DNA of 64,000 nucleotides from Eubacteriaceae bacterium Marseille-Q4139. Lineage in GTDB: Bacteria > Bacillota > Clostridia > Lachnospirales > Lachnospiraceae. Positions 15,354-24,553 of this stretch are shown piece after piece. The DNA is taken from the NCBI GenBank assembly GCA_018223415.1, contig JAGTTQ010000001.1, positions 1,957,865 to 2,021,864 on the forward strand. Direction: 5' to 3'. Each line of letters begins with the position of its first letter. Positions within the stretch are counted from its first letter, which is position 1. The position numbers and the translations under genes are program-made. Under the pieces are notes generated by a model. It was not told where the DNA came from and did not search any database. It worked only from the letters and a program-made list of their open reading frames with translations.

Positions 15354-16763
15354 ATGGAAATGAGAGATTACACGCAGTATAAAAGAGTGATAAAATTTCT
15401 GTCTTCTGCCGTCATTGTCGCGCTGGAATCTGCGATTTACGGGTACGTCTGGATTTATCACTATAACCGGATCATGGAATTTCCGTTCTGGCGGAAGGGG
15501 AACTGGCTGATGATTGCGGTGTACATGATCCTGTTCCTGTTTTTTAACCAGATGTACGGCGGGTTCAAGGTGGGCTTTTATAAAAAATGGAATGTCATCT
15601 ATTCGCAGCTTCTTTCTCTGGTTCTGGTGAACGGGATTACATATCTCCAGATCGCGCTGCTGGATAAGAAGTTCCATTCGGTCATGATTATGGGGACGGT
15701 GACGCTGGTGCAGGCCATTGTGGCTGTGATGTGGGCATTCCTGTTCCAGTTCCTTTACAGCAGGATGTTCCCGCAGAGGCGCATGCTGCTGGTTTACGGA
15801 GACCGGCCGGCGTTCCACCTGATGCAGAAGATCAGCACGAGAGAGGATAAGTATCAGATTGGAAACATCATCCACTTCAACCAGGGGCTTGATGAGATCA
15901 TGAAGCTGGCGCCGAATTATGATGCGGTGATTATCGGGGATATTCCGTCCCATGAGCGGAACCAGCTTTTGAAGCAGTGTTTTGGACGCGGAATCCGGAC
16001 GTACACGGTGCCAAAGATTTCGGATGTGATTAACCGCAGCTCCGATGATCTGAACCTGTTTGACACGCCGCTTCTGCTTTCCAGAAATGAGGATCTGAAG
16101 ATTGAGCAGGTGGTTGGAAAGCGTGTCGTGGACATTATTTTTTCTGTGCTGGGGTTAATTGTTTCCTCGCCGTTTTTCCTGGTGATTGCGTTCCTCATTA
16201 AGGCGACGGACGGCGGCCCCGTGTTTTATAAGCAGCTTCGGCTCACGAAGGGACGGCAGGAGTTCATGATTTATAAGTTCCGCACCATGATTCAGGATGC
16301 GGAAAAGGACGGGCATGCCAGACTGGCGTCGGAGAAGGACGACAGGATTCTTCCGGTGGGGCGTTTTCTGCGTGCCACGAGGTTAGACGAGCTGCCGCAG
16401 TTAATCAATATTTTGAAGGGCGAGATGTCCGTGGTCGGGCCGCGGCCGGAGAGGCCGGAGCTGGCGGAGGAGATTGAAAAGGAGCTTCCGGAGTTTGCTT
16501 ACCGCCTCAAGGTGAAGGCGGGGCTTACGGGTTATGCCCAGATTTACGGGAAGTACAATACGACTTCTTATGACAAGTTGAAGCTGGATTTGACCTACAT
16601 CAGGAATTATTCGTTTTTCCTGGATTTGAAGCTGATGATTATGACGCCGAAAATTATGCTGATGAAGGAAAGCACCGAGGGCGTCATGGAGAATGATGAG
16701 CGGCTGGAACAGCAGGAAGCGGCTGCGGCAAGAATGGACATTAAACTGAAGTCGGATCTGTAA
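15354..16763 (+). CDS. Undecaprenyl-phosphate sugar-1-phosphate transferase
   Basis: Initiating polyprenyl glycosyl-phosphotransferase. N-terminal part has four membrane helices and a soluble CoA-binding-like domain; the C-terminal catalytic domain starts near residue 255 with KRVVDIIFSVLGL and contains FYKQLRLTKG, IYKFRTM, TRLDELPQL, VGPRPERPE and GLTGYAQIYG, all landmarks of the family. It loads the first sugar phosphate onto undecaprenyl phosphate. The ATG at 15354 is 3 nt from AAGGA; the ATG at 15360 is better spaced and may be the real start. The substrate sugar is unknown. Confidence 0.88.
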   Translation: MEMRDYTQYKRVIKFLSSAVIVALESAIYGYVWIYHYNRIMEFPFWRKGNWLMIAVYMILFLFFNQMYGGFKVGFYKKWNVIYSQLLSLVLVNGITYLQIALLDKKFHSVMIMGTVTLVQAIVAVMWAFLFQFLYSRMFPQRRMLLVYGDRPAFHLMQKISTREDKYQIGNIIHFNQGLDEIMKLAPNYDAVIIGDIPSHERNQLLKQCFGRGIRTYTVPKISDVINRSSDDLNLFDTPLLLSRNEDLKIEQVVGKRVVDIIFSVLGLIVSSPFFLVIAFLIKATDGGPVFYKQLRLTKGRQEFMIYKFRTMIQDAEKDGHARLASEKDDRILPVGRFLRATRLDELPQLINILKGEMSVVGPRPERPELAEEIEKELPEFAYRLKVKAGLTGYAQIYGKYNTTSYDKLKLDLTYIRNYSFFLDLKLMIMTPKIMLMKESTEGVMENDERLEQQEAAAARMDIKLKSDL

Positions 16764-16775
16764 GGAGTTTTGGAT

Positions 16776-18095
16776 ATGCAGGCAGTAATCATGGCAGGCG
16801 GCAAAGGGACGAGGTTGGCTGAGCTTACGCGGGATGAGATTCCGAAGCCTATGGTGCCGGTGGCGGGAAAGCCGCTGCTTTTATGGCAGGTGGAGAGGCT
16901 TAAGGAGAATGGGATCACGGATATTGTGATGGTGATCGGGCATCTCGGCGAGAAGATTCAGGAGTTTTTTGGTGACGGCGCGCAGTTTGGCGTCCGGATC
17001 CGGTATTTTTTGGAAGAGACACCGTTGGGGACGGCGGGCTCTTTCTTCTATTTAAATGGGATGCTGGCGGAGGAGCCGTTTCTTATGATGTCCGGGGATC
17101 TGCTTTTTGATGTGGATTTTGAGCGCATGGTGCAGTTCCATAAGGAGAAGGGGGCGGCGGCGACGCTGTTTGTCCATCCCAACGGCCATCCGTTTGATTC
17201 GGATCTTTTGGTTCTCGATGAAAATGACCGGGCGGTGCGGTTTGATTCCAAGCATAATACGCGGGATTACTGGTATGATAACTGTGTGAATGCCGGCATT
17301 TTTGTGTTCGAGAAGAGTATCTGCGAGCGCGTGAAGGCGCCGGAAAAGTGCAATCTGGAGAATGATATTTTAAAGGCCATGATTGAGGAGGGCGAGCCTG
17401 TTTTTGGCTACCGGTCACCGGAGTATGTGAAGGACGTGGGGACTGTGGACAGGATTTCGCAGGCCTTAAAGGACATTGAGCGGGGCTTTATTTCCGGGAA
17501 ATGTCTGAAAAAGAAGCAGAAATGTATTTTTCTCGACCGGGACGGCACGCTCAACCAGTACCGCGGGCTTGTGTACCGGGAAGAGGATTTTGAGCTGGAG
17601 CCATGTGCGGCGGAGGCGGTTCGCCTGATCAACGGTTCCGGGCGTCTCGGGATTGTGGTGACGAACCAGCCGGTGGTGGCCCGCGGGCTTTGTGAGATGG
17701 AGGACGTGGAGAGGATCCATCGGAAGATGGCGACGCTTTTTGGACGCGAAGGCGTGTACCTGGATGATGTGTTCTTTTGCCCGCATCATCCCGACAAGGG
17801 GTATCCCGAGGAGAATCCTGCCTATAAGATTCCGTGTGAGTGCAGGAAGCCGAAAATCGGGATGGTTCTTGAGGCGGCAGAGAAGTATCATATTGACCTT
17901 TCGCAGTCGTGGATGGTTGGCGATACGACCATGGATATCCAGACCGGCATCAACGCAGGGATGCGGACGGCATTGGTGCTCACCGGTGAGGCCGGCGGGG
18001 ATAAGAAATATGATGTAAAGCCGGATCTTGTGTGCCGTGATGTTTTGGAGGCCGTGAAGATGATTTTGGCAGAGAGTGATGGGGGTGCAGCATGA
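16776..18095 (+). CDS. Heptose-1-phosphate guanylyltransferase/heptose bisphosphatase fusion (HddC-GmhB-like)
   Basis: 439 residues. Residues 1-232 are a sugar nucleotidyltransferase (MAGGKGTRL, EIPKPMVPVAGKPLL). Residues 246-435 are an HAD-type phosphatase of the GmhB kind (FLDRDGTLNQ, VVTNQPVVARG, a Cys/His zinc-site stretch with CPHHPDKG and CECRKPK, GDTTMDIQTGINAG). Separately these are the HddC and GmhB steps of the GDP-D-glycero-D-manno-heptose pathway. The ATG at 16776 is 8 nt from AAGGAG. The kinase gene overlaps by ATGA, supporting a shared pathway. Guanylyl versus other nucleotide specificity is inferred. Confidence 0.82.
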   Translation: MQAVIMAGGKGTRLAELTRDEIPKPMVPVAGKPLLLWQVERLKENGITDIVMVIGHLGEKIQEFFGDGAQFGVRIRYFLEETPLGTAGSFFYLNGMLAEEPFLMMSGDLLFDVDFERMVQFHKEKGAAATLFVHPNGHPFDSDLLVLDENDRAVRFDSKHNTRDYWYDNCVNAGIFVFEKSICERVKAPEKCNLENDILKAMIEEGEPVFGYRSPEYVKDVGTVDRISQALKDIERGFISGKCLKKKQKCIFLDRDGTLNQYRGLVYREEDFELEPCAAEAVRLINGSGRLGIVVTNQPVVARGLCEMEDVERIHRKMATLFGREGVYLDDVFFCPHHPDKGYPEENPAYKIPCECRKPKIGMVLEAAEKYHIDLSQSWMVGDTTMDIQTGINAGMRTALVLTGEAGGDKKYDVKPDLVCRDVLEAVKMILAESDGGAA

Positions 18096-19087
18096 TTATT
18101 ACACAGACACCTTTCAGAATGTCTTTTTTTGGCGGCGGGACGGATTTCCCGGATTTTTACAGGGAGCATGGCGGCGCCGTGATTTCGACGTCGTTTGACA
18201 AGTATTGTTATGTCAATGTCAGGCATTTGCCGCGTTTTTTTGATTATGCAACAGAGCTTTCGTATTCTAAGATCGAGCGGGTTGTGGATGTGGAGGAGAT
18301 TAAGCATCCGGCCATCCGCGAGGCCATGAAGTTTCTTGACATGCATGAGCTGCGCCTGACTTATGAGGCGGATCTGCCGGCCAGGTCAGGGCTTGGGACG
18401 AGTTCGTCGTTTGCGGTCGGGATGCTGAATGCGTTTTATGCGTTAAAGGGAAAGTATGCCGATAAGAAGAAGCTGGCCGATGAGGCGATTTATCTGGAGC
18501 GGGTGCTCTGCAAGGAGAGCGGCGGCATCCAGGATCAGATTGCGGCGGCTTTCGGCGGATTGAACCGGATCAATTTTAATGCCGAGGGGTACGAGGTGAA
18601 GCCGGTGATTATTTCGCCGGAGCGGAAGCGGCAGCTAAACAGGAATCTGATGCTGTTTTTTACCGGCTTTTCCAGGTTTTCTTCGGATATTCAGGAGACG
18701 ACCCAGAAGGCGCTGGCCGATAAGGAGAAGCAGCTTTTGGAGATGCTTTCGCTGGTGGATGATGCGGAGCGGATCCTGACTTCGAAGACGGATCTTAACG
18801 AGTTTGGACGGCTTCTGGACTATACCTGGAAGCTAAAGCGCGGGATTTCCAGCCAGATTTCCACGGGGACGATTGATGATCTCTACGACCGGGGAATGAA
18901 GGCGGGGGCTCTTGGCGGGAAGCTTCTCGGCGCCGGCGGAGGCGGTTTCCTTCTTTTTTATGTGGAAGAGGATAAGAGGGAGGCGGTGCATCAGGCGATG
19001 GAGGATCTGCTTTATGTGCCGTTCCGGTTTGAAAACAGCGGGACTCGGGTGATTTATTATACGCCGGAGGAATATGAGAAGAGATGA
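18092..19087 (+). CDS. hddA: D-glycero-D-manno-heptose 7-phosphate kinase (HddA-like)
   Basis: 331-residue GHMP kinase. N-terminal RMSFFGGGTDFPDFYREHGG is typical of heptose-7-phosphate kinases; the ATP loop PARSGLGTSSSFAVG lies near residue 96 and the C-terminal GGKLLGAGGGGFLLFY motif is intact. It would phosphorylate heptose 7-phosphate at C1 for the fused upstream phosphatase/nucleotidyltransferase. The start overlaps the previous stop (ATGA). No GmhA-type sedoheptulose-7-phosphate isomerase is in the window. Confidence 0.85.
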   Translation: MIITQTPFRMSFFGGGTDFPDFYREHGGAVISTSFDKYCYVNVRHLPRFFDYATELSYSKIERVVDVEEIKHPAIREAMKFLDMHELRLTYEADLPARSGLGTSSSFAVGMLNAFYALKGKYADKKKLADEAIYLERVLCKESGGIQDQIAAAFGGLNRINFNAEGYEVKPVIISPERKRQLNRNLMLFFTGFSRFSSDIQETTQKALADKEKQLLEMLSLVDDAERILTSKTDLNEFGRLLDYTWKLKRGISSQISTGTIDDLYDRGMKAGALGGKLLGAGGGGFLLFYVEEDKREAVHQAMEDLLYVPFRFENSGTRVIYYTPEEYEKR

Positions 19088-19090
19088 GAG

Positions 19091-19118
19091 AGAGGAGCCA
19101 GGAGTGGCTCCTCTTTTT
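19091..19118 (+). terminator. Terminator of the heptose operon
   Basis: Perfect 10-bp stem AGAGGAGCCA-ggag-TGGCTCCTCT followed by a T run; it overlaps the stop of the convergent gene. Confidence 0.88.
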
Positions 19119-20394
19119 ACGCGTTTTTTCCGCAGCAGTTTTTATATTTTTTCCCGCTGCCGCAGGGGCAGGGATCGTTGCGGCCGATCTTTTTTCCGCT
19201 TCTTCTGTACGGAGTATCGGAATCATATACATAGGTTTCGCTTTTTGTCTGTTTTTGGATGGAATCGTAAAGGTTCGTCAGATGTTTCTCCAGGGCTCCA
19301 AAATCCTTGAAGTCTGAAAGCGGAAGCATTTCCGCCAGGAGGCGGCCGGACTCTTTTTCTGCGTCTTCATGGACGCGGGCGAAAAAATCGTCCGCCAGGC
19401 GGAAGGTATGAGGATATTTCCCGGCCAGGCTCCGGATTTCTGCTTCGTGGCCAGGATAGTAGCGGCACATGTACCAGAAATAGGAGTGTATGAGGAATTT
19501 ATCGTCCGCATCTTCGGACTGGAGGCCGCGTCCAAGCTCTGAAAGGAATCCGATGAACTGGGCGGGAAAAGATGCCGCTTGGGAATCCGTCCGGCTTTCC
19601 ACAAATTCCAGCGTCATATAGGCAGTCTCCAGAAAGTCTTTTTCCTCTTCTCCGGCCAGAAAACCTTTCTCGCTTATGAAATCAAGGAAAGCCCGGTATT
19701 TTGGGCGGTACCACACAAGATCCAGCAGAGTGTCCCAGTGGATTAGCGTATTAACAAGATGCTCCTTCATGGAATCGTCCATGGACACTGCGGAAAGGAA
19801 TCGCTGGTAGAGCGCCATATCCGTATCATAGCATCCATTGGCCAGTTTGACATCCAGATAAAGAAGATTCTGGAAGGTGCCGTCCAGCATTTCGGCAGTG
19901 GCAAAGCTTCCTGTTTCCTCAAAATGAGAGGCTTCCTCCCGGAAAAGGCGGCGGGCCTCCGCGTCCTTCCCAAGTTTCTGCAAGGTATTCGCGTAGGAAT
20001 TCAGGAAAAACGGGTAATAGTCATCGAGCGGGTAAAGCAGGCGAAACTGCTGAACCGCCTCTTTGTAGTATCCCAGTCCATGGAGCGTCATGGCGTAATA
20101 GATGCGGGGAATCTCTTCATCCGGATGATCCTGTATGAGGTCTGAAAAAACCAGGTTTGCGGTTCTCAGATCGCCGGTGGCAAAGAGACATTGTCCGAGC
20201 AGCAGAAGGATTGCCGGCAGATCAGGGTTTCTGTCTAAAAGCTGCATACAGAATTGGGCGGCCTGCTCAAAATCCTGGCCGTCGCAGGCGGAGAACACTT
20301 TTTCTGCCAGCGTCCGTTCATCGGGCGTCAGAGTTTCCAGGAAGGAAGCTATTTCTCCGCGGTCATGCTTGTCAAAAGCTGTCAATATTTTCAT
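19117..20394 (-). CDS. TPR-repeat protein with C-terminal SEC-C zinc motif
   Basis: 425 residues from the ATG at 20394 (GGAG 8 nt upstream; overlaps the end of the upstream ATPase gene by about 20 bp). Helical TPR-like repeats fill residues 20-190 (LLLLGQCLFATGDLRTANLVF, YYKEAVQQFRLLY); the end carries GRNDPCPCGSGKKYKNCCG, the SEC-C zinc-binding motif found in SecA and many accessory proteins. No enzyme domain. Translational coupling to the ATPase suggests they act together; their function is unknown. Confidence 0.8.
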   Translation of the reverse strand: MKILTAFDKHDRGEIASFLETLTPDERTLAEKVFSACDGQDFEQAAQFCMQLLDRNPDLPAILLLLGQCLFATGDLRTANLVFSDLIQDHPDEEIPRIYYAMTLHGLGYYKEAVQQFRLLYPLDDYYPFFLNSYANTLQKLGKDAEARRLFREEASHFEETGSFATAEMLDGTFQNLLYLDVKLANGCYDTDMALYQRFLSAVSMDDSMKEHLVNTLIHWDTLLDLVWYRPKYRAFLDFISEKGFLAGEEEKDFLETAYMTLEFVESRTDSQAASFPAQFIGFLSELGRGLQSEDADDKFLIHSYFWYMCRYYPGHEAEIRSLAGKYPHTFRLADDFFARVHEDAEKESGRLLAEMLPLSDFKDFGALEKHLTNLYDSIQKQTKSETYVYDSDTPYRRSGKKIGRNDPCPCGSGKKYKNCCGKNA

Positions 20395-21604
20395 GATTTT
20401 CTCCTGTTCCGAGGACAGATTCCAACTCCGGCGTGCCGTCTTCCTCGAAGGTTTCGGCGCCAAGTTCGTTGATTTTTGTGTCGCCGGCTTCGCCGTACTG
20501 GTAGAGCTGGTCAAAGAATTCGATGGCGGCCCGGATTTTTGTCCGAAGGAGATAGCCGCCGGACTGGGTCGCCTTGAGGATGGAATCGGTGGAAACCTCC
20601 GGGTTCCAGCCGTATGCCCGTCCGTGGAATTCCTGGATCTGGGCGAGAACGCGGCGAATCTCGTCTTTCGTGAGCGGCAGAAGCTGAGGCGCCTTTAACA
20701 GCATGTTCAGAACTGTTTTCATGGGTTCTTCGTTGTCGGGATAAAGCTCTGCCAGATTTTCAAATTCGTGTTTTCCCTCGATCACATCTTCGGCATAGGA
20801 GGCGCTCAGCGCAAACATGGTGAAGACGGAGTCCAGATTTTCACCGGGGCGCAGGAAGGAGGCCATGTTCCGGTAGGCGTTCAGCCTGGCCTTTTTCCCA
20901 AGACGGCCCATGAGCTTGGCCTCATCGATCAGGATGACCCATCCGCGGCAGCCAAGTTTTGTGAAAAGATGGCTCATGAAGGAAAAGTAATCCATACAGT
21001 GCTTGGTTTTGCTGAAGGTTACGGAATATTTGGCTGTTTCATTGAAAATCCGCTTATAGATGCGCTTCACGACGGCATTTCCGACGAAATCGCCCTCCAG
21101 GTCGGACTGGAGCTGGAACTTTTCCTCCTGATCTTCCGTGTTCAGATAGGAGCGCAGGAGGTAGTACAGCTTGTCGGTCTCCAGGCCCTTGGCGGAGTAG
21201 AGGAGAAGTTCGTTTGCGGCCGGGCTTCCAGGCGTCATCTGATCCAGCAGATGGAGGAAGCCGGGCTGATTTCGCATGGGCAGGTAGGTGCTGCTGATGA
21301 TTTTCTGGTACACGAGATGCAGCTTGTCCATGGGAGTCTCTTTGCTCAGGGAGAGGAAGGAGACGGCCATGCGGTTGGCGTGGGCCATGTTGAAAACTGT
21401 GTTCAGGATGTGGGTTTTGCCCTCGCCGTATTTGCCGGAAATTACCATGCCGTTGGAGATGCCGGTTTCGGCGGTGTGTTCCAGACGGCCGGAAATCTCT
21501 TTCATGAGCTGCGGCCTGGCGTCGGAAAAATACTGACCGACGGCGCGGGAGGGGATTCCGGAGCGCAGGGATTCGATAATGTGTCTTGCTTCCATATCAA
21601 ACAT
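20372..21604 (-). CDS. BrxD-like/DUF2791 P-loop ATPase
   Basis: About 410 residues. Walker A GKYGEGKTH near residue 58 and Walker B WVILIDEAK near 225; overall pattern of the DUF2791 ATP-binding family that includes BREX BrxD. The ATG at 21604 is preferred (GGAG 9 nt away); the ATG at 21613 directly abuts the ribosome site. None of the other BREX genes (pglX, pglZ, brxC, brxL) is present, so a BREX system cannot be claimed. The gene upstream is truncated, so this may be the remnant of a larger operon. Confidence 0.72.
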   Translation of the reverse strand: MFDMEARHIIESLRSGIPSRAVGQYFSDARPQLMKEISGRLEHTAETGISNGMVISGKYGEGKTHILNTVFNMAHANRMAVSFLSLSKETPMDKLHLVYQKIISSTYLPMRNQPGFLHLLDQMTPGSPAANELLLYSAKGLETDKLYYLLRSYLNTEDQEEKFQLQSDLEGDFVGNAVVKRIYKRIFNETAKYSVTFSKTKHCMDYFSFMSHLFTKLGCRGWVILIDEAKLMGRLGKKARLNAYRNMASFLRPGENLDSVFTMFALSASYAEDVIEGKHEFENLAELYPDNEEPMKTVLNMLLKAPQLLPLTKDEIRRVLAQIQEFHGRAYGWNPEVSTDSILKATQSGGYLLRTKIRAAIEFFDQLYQYGEAGDTKINELGAETFEEDGTPELESVLGTGENHENIDSF

Positions 21605-21785
21605 TTTTTTCATCTCCGGCCATTGCCTCTTTAATCAGTCCCGAGATGCCGATGTTCCCAAGGCGCGCGTGCTCCAAAATGGTTTCTGCGGTTTCCGGGC
21701 TTACGGCTGTCGGGGCGGATACACCGGCCATTTCCCTGGACATGGCGACGAGGGATTCTGCCGTATAAGCCTGCGCGGCGGGGAT
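21597..21785 (-). pseudogene. C-terminal fragment of a gene upstream of the ATPase
   Basis: Minus-strand frame encoding AYTAESLVAMSREMAG, SPETAETILEHARLGN, and ending EAMAGDEKNV, overlapping the ATPase start. It reads like the end of a real protein but is not recognised, and its 5' part is missing. Protein-like sequence stops near 21786. Confidence 0.5.
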
Positions 21786-21786
21786 G

Positions 21787-21968
21787 CGAGGAAGCTGGTG
21801 GAGCTGAGGCGGTGCCTCGAGGCCGGGCTTTTGCGGCCGGATTGGTTGCTTTCTAGGGAGGAGATACGGGAGAAGCTGGACAGTGCGGTGGGGAGGAAAG
21901 AGAGGAATTATTGGAGATGTATGGGGGAGATGAGGGAGGTGAGAGAGGGGAGAAGAGGAGAGCGGTAA
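21787..21968 (+). pseudogene. Plus-strand C-terminal gene fragment
   Basis: From about 21787 the + strand takes over with a protein-like tail (RKLVELRRCLEAGLLRPDWL, EEIREKLDSAVG) to a stop at 21968. No start or ribosome site is visible. Two gene ends meeting head to head indicate a deletion or rearrangement joint near 21786. Confidence 0.4.
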
Positions 21969-22004
21969 GTTTTGAGGGGGATAGGAATAGGATTTTGGGA
22001 ACCG

Positions 22005-22033
22005 TCAGCTTGGGAAGGAGGCTGGCGTTTTTT
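22005..22033 (+). terminator. Terminator before the left arm
   Basis: Stem CGTCAGC/GCTGGCG (one wobble) followed by eight T; closes off transcription into the left copy of the arm operon. Confidence 0.7.
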
Positions 22034-22129
22034 TTGCGTGGTGAGTTTTTTCGGGGAAGAGGGGATAAGTACGATTATAGGAAGAATTTAATAGCGCTTA
22101 AAAGTTAAATGGAAGGCTGGCGAATATTT

Positions 22130-23161
22130 ATGCCTCTTCTTTCTATTATTTTACCTGTTTTTAACGGAGAGCAAACCATTGCAATAGCAATCAGAAGTGT
22201 TTTAGAGCAAACATTGGATGACTGGGAATTGATAATAATCAATGACGGATCATCTGATAAAACACGGGATATATGCAAGGCATTTTTAGAGCAATCGCCG
22301 CGGATATTTTATTACGCGCAGAAAAACAAAGGACTGAGTGCGGCGAGAAATGCAGGTATAGAAAAGGCTCGGGGTGAGTATTTAGCCTTTTTGGACGCAG
22401 ATGATTGGGTAGAGCCCGAGTACTATCAAGGTATGCTTTTGTCCCTGGAAAAACAGTCCGTAGACTTGGTTTTAGCAGGATATACCAGAGAATTCTGGCG
22501 AAATGGAAAAAAGCCAAAAAAAGTAAGACTGGAATTACCATATTGCAGGAGTGAGATTGAGGAGTTTTTCTTTGATAAGGAAATTCCTGCTTTTTCCTAT
22601 GATTTATTTATACACGTGTGGAATAAACTGTATAAAACCCACATAATCAATGAGCACAAAATAATGTTTTGTGAAAATACTTTTTTTGCTGAAGATGTTC
22701 CGTTTAATGTTGCCTATTTGAATCACTGCAGAGTATTTTGCACTTGTCCTAGTATGGGTTACCACTATATATGCAGGGGAAAAAATACTCTGACTGCTGA
22801 ATGGAGAAACGATCTAATTGAAAGAAATAACCAGGTATATCGGGACATAAGCCAATTTGTTAAAACAATTGCTCCACATGCAGAACCAATTCTACTTGGA
22901 GATATGTATCTGCGAGGATGCTTTTTAAATATCGAGAAAGCCATATCTGCTGAGATGCCTTATGCACAAACTACAAGGATAATAAATGAAATATTAAATG
23001 AAAATGAGGTAAATGAGGTATTAAGTCTGGCATCGCCTCGAAGGGCTAGTTCCTTAGAATTTTCTTTATATCGTTTTTTTATGAATATAGGTAATACAAA
23101 ATTGATTCTGGGAGCTGTTCACGCTCGCAGATGGATAAAGCGAGTGATGGGGCGAATATGA
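22130..23161 (+). CDS. GT2 glycosyltransferase (left arm)
   Basis: About 343 residues from MPLLSIILPVFNGEQT; an in-frame ATG at 22109 lacks a ribosome site. GT-A fold motifs: IINDGSSD, NKGLSAARNAGIEKARG, and the metal-binding FLDADDW near residue 90. Transfers a sugar from a nucleotide donor in the cytoplasm; donor and acceptor unknown. First gene of the arm operon. No promoter was found between the terminator at 22005-22033 and this gene, so the left copy may be silent. Confidence 0.85.
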   Translation: MPLLSIILPVFNGEQTIAIAIRSVLEQTLDDWELIIINDGSSDKTRDICKAFLEQSPRIFYYAQKNKGLSAARNAGIEKARGEYLAFLDADDWVEPEYYQGMLLSLEKQSVDLVLAGYTREFWRNGKKPKKVRLELPYCRSEIEEFFFDKEIPAFSYDLFIHVWNKLYKTHIINEHKIMFCENTFFAEDVPFNVAYLNHCRVFCTCPSMGYHYICRGKNTLTAEWRNDLIERNNQVYRDISQFVKTIAPHAEPILLGDMYLRGCFLNIEKAISAEMPYAQTTRIINEILNENEVNEVLSLASPRRASSLEFSLYRFFMNIGNTKLILGAVHARRWIKRVMGRI

Positions 23162-24540
23162 AAAAAACTAAAAGGTACTTGTCAATCTTAAAGGCTGACA
23201 AGGCGATGCATACATTCTATTCATCGGCAGTTTATGGATTAAAAAGACGGCCTGACATTAAATGCCCAGAAATTTCCACCGTTTATGAGGTGTGCAATAC
23301 TGTAATTGGCCCAGTGTTAACTTCTTACATCGCATGGGTTATCAGTGATGCGCGAGAAAGGCATATCAATAAATTGTTTTTTCTGGCCCGAGACGGAAAA
23401 ATAATGCTTGATATTGCCAAAATAATTGATGATGCGCTCCTTAGTCAAATAGAATTCAAATATCTATATGTAAGCCGTTTGGCATTGAGAAAAGCTTTAT
23501 ATTCTATAAACAATGAAGAGTTTTGGAGATATTTTGGCAGAGACAGCATAGAGTGCACTCCGAACTTGTTATTGAAAAGGACTGGTATGTCTGAAGAGGA
23601 CTGCATCTATATATTAGGGCTTTTGGGATATGATGAAGCCGATGCTGCAAATGAGTACTTATGCCTTGATGCTCAAAAACGCTTTTTGAATGCATTGAAA
23701 CAGTGCGAGGAATTTCACCGGCGGATGAAAAAACTTTCGAGAGAGCAGCTGGAACTTATAGAACAGTACTTCAGGCAGGAAGGGCTAGGGGAAGATGGGG
23801 CATTTGCACTGGTTGATAGTGGTTGGACTGGCTCCATGCAGCGGACTTTACGAATGATTTTGGATAATATCTATCATAAACATGTTGAGATTACAGGTTA
23901 CTATTTTGGGATCCAGAGTAGAACGGCGCCAGAGGATGGAAGATATCAGAGCTACTATTTCGACGGCAAAAAAAGTGCGGCGATAACCTGGGTTCTTTTT
24001 AATAATAATTTGTTTGAATGTTGGTGCATGGCATCTCATGGCATGACGATAGGATATAAAAAAGAAGAAGATATTTGTCCCGTACTGAATCAGCACATAA
24101 ATGTTTGGTATGAGGCAGAACAGATAGAGTTTATTCGGAAATACGCAATGCATTGGGTGATGTGTAGTAAACAGAAAAATGAATTACAAGATAAGACAGG
24201 AAAATCTGGAAAGACAATAAAGAGGCTTTTGGTCTCTTCTATGATATTTCCTTCAAAAGAAGAGGCGAAAGTTTATGGAATGATCCCATTTTGTGATGAT
24301 ACGACAGAAGCTTATATGCTTCCGCTCGCACGAATAATGTCAGCTAAGGATATTTGGCAGAATTTGATTTTAGTTCGCTGCTGGAAAAAAATCACAAAAA
24401 AGGATATGCAGGAACATACTGTGACAAGCGGCTGGAGGGAAGGGACGGCTGCACTGATTCCCTTTCCGTGGAACTATTTCATGAGGGTAGATTGCATGCT
24501 TTCTTATATTATTAAAGCAGTATATAAGATTTTTACTTGA
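23158..24540 (+). CDS. Surface-glycan-associated protein related to the C-terminus of the GT2-HAD proteins (left arm)
   Basis: 460 residues; start by ATGA overlap with the previous gene. The pattern KLFFLARDGKIMLDIAK, YLYVSRLALRKALY and FALVDSGWTGSMQ closely parallels the C-terminal domain of the large GT2-HAD proteins at 28114 and 46502 (KLYFTSRDGYLPMLAY, YLYTSRKALMPYIL, VDMGYSGRIQG). It lacks the HAD DxDxT motif itself. Activity unknown; role in the same glycan is inferred from synteny. Confidence 0.6.
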   Translation: MKKTKRYLSILKADKAMHTFYSSAVYGLKRRPDIKCPEISTVYEVCNTVIGPVLTSYIAWVISDARERHINKLFFLARDGKIMLDIAKIIDDALLSQIEFKYLYVSRLALRKALYSINNEEFWRYFGRDSIECTPNLLLKRTGMSEEDCIYILGLLGYDEADAANEYLCLDAQKRFLNALKQCEEFHRRMKKLSREQLELIEQYFRQEGLGEDGAFALVDSGWTGSMQRTLRMILDNIYHKHVEITGYYFGIQSRTAPEDGRYQSYYFDGKKSAAITWVLFNNNLFECWCMASHGMTIGYKKEEDICPVLNQHINVWYEAEQIEFIRKYAMHWVMCSKQKNELQDKTGKSGKTIKRLLVSSMIFPSKEEAKVYGMIPFCDDTTEAYMLPLARIMSAKDIWQNLILVRCWKKITKKDMQEHTVTSGWREGTAALIPFPWNYFMRVDCMLSYIIKAVYKIFT

Positions 24541-24553
24541 AAAGGATAATCGA

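Noticed and set aside
20372..21604. A BREX phage-defence system
   Set aside because: Only the BrxD-like ATPase is present; no pglX, pglZ, brxC or brxL in the window.
23158..24540. Calling the 460-residue arm protein a HAD hydrolase
   Set aside because: It resembles only the C-terminal domain of the GT2-HAD proteins and lacks the DxDxT motif.
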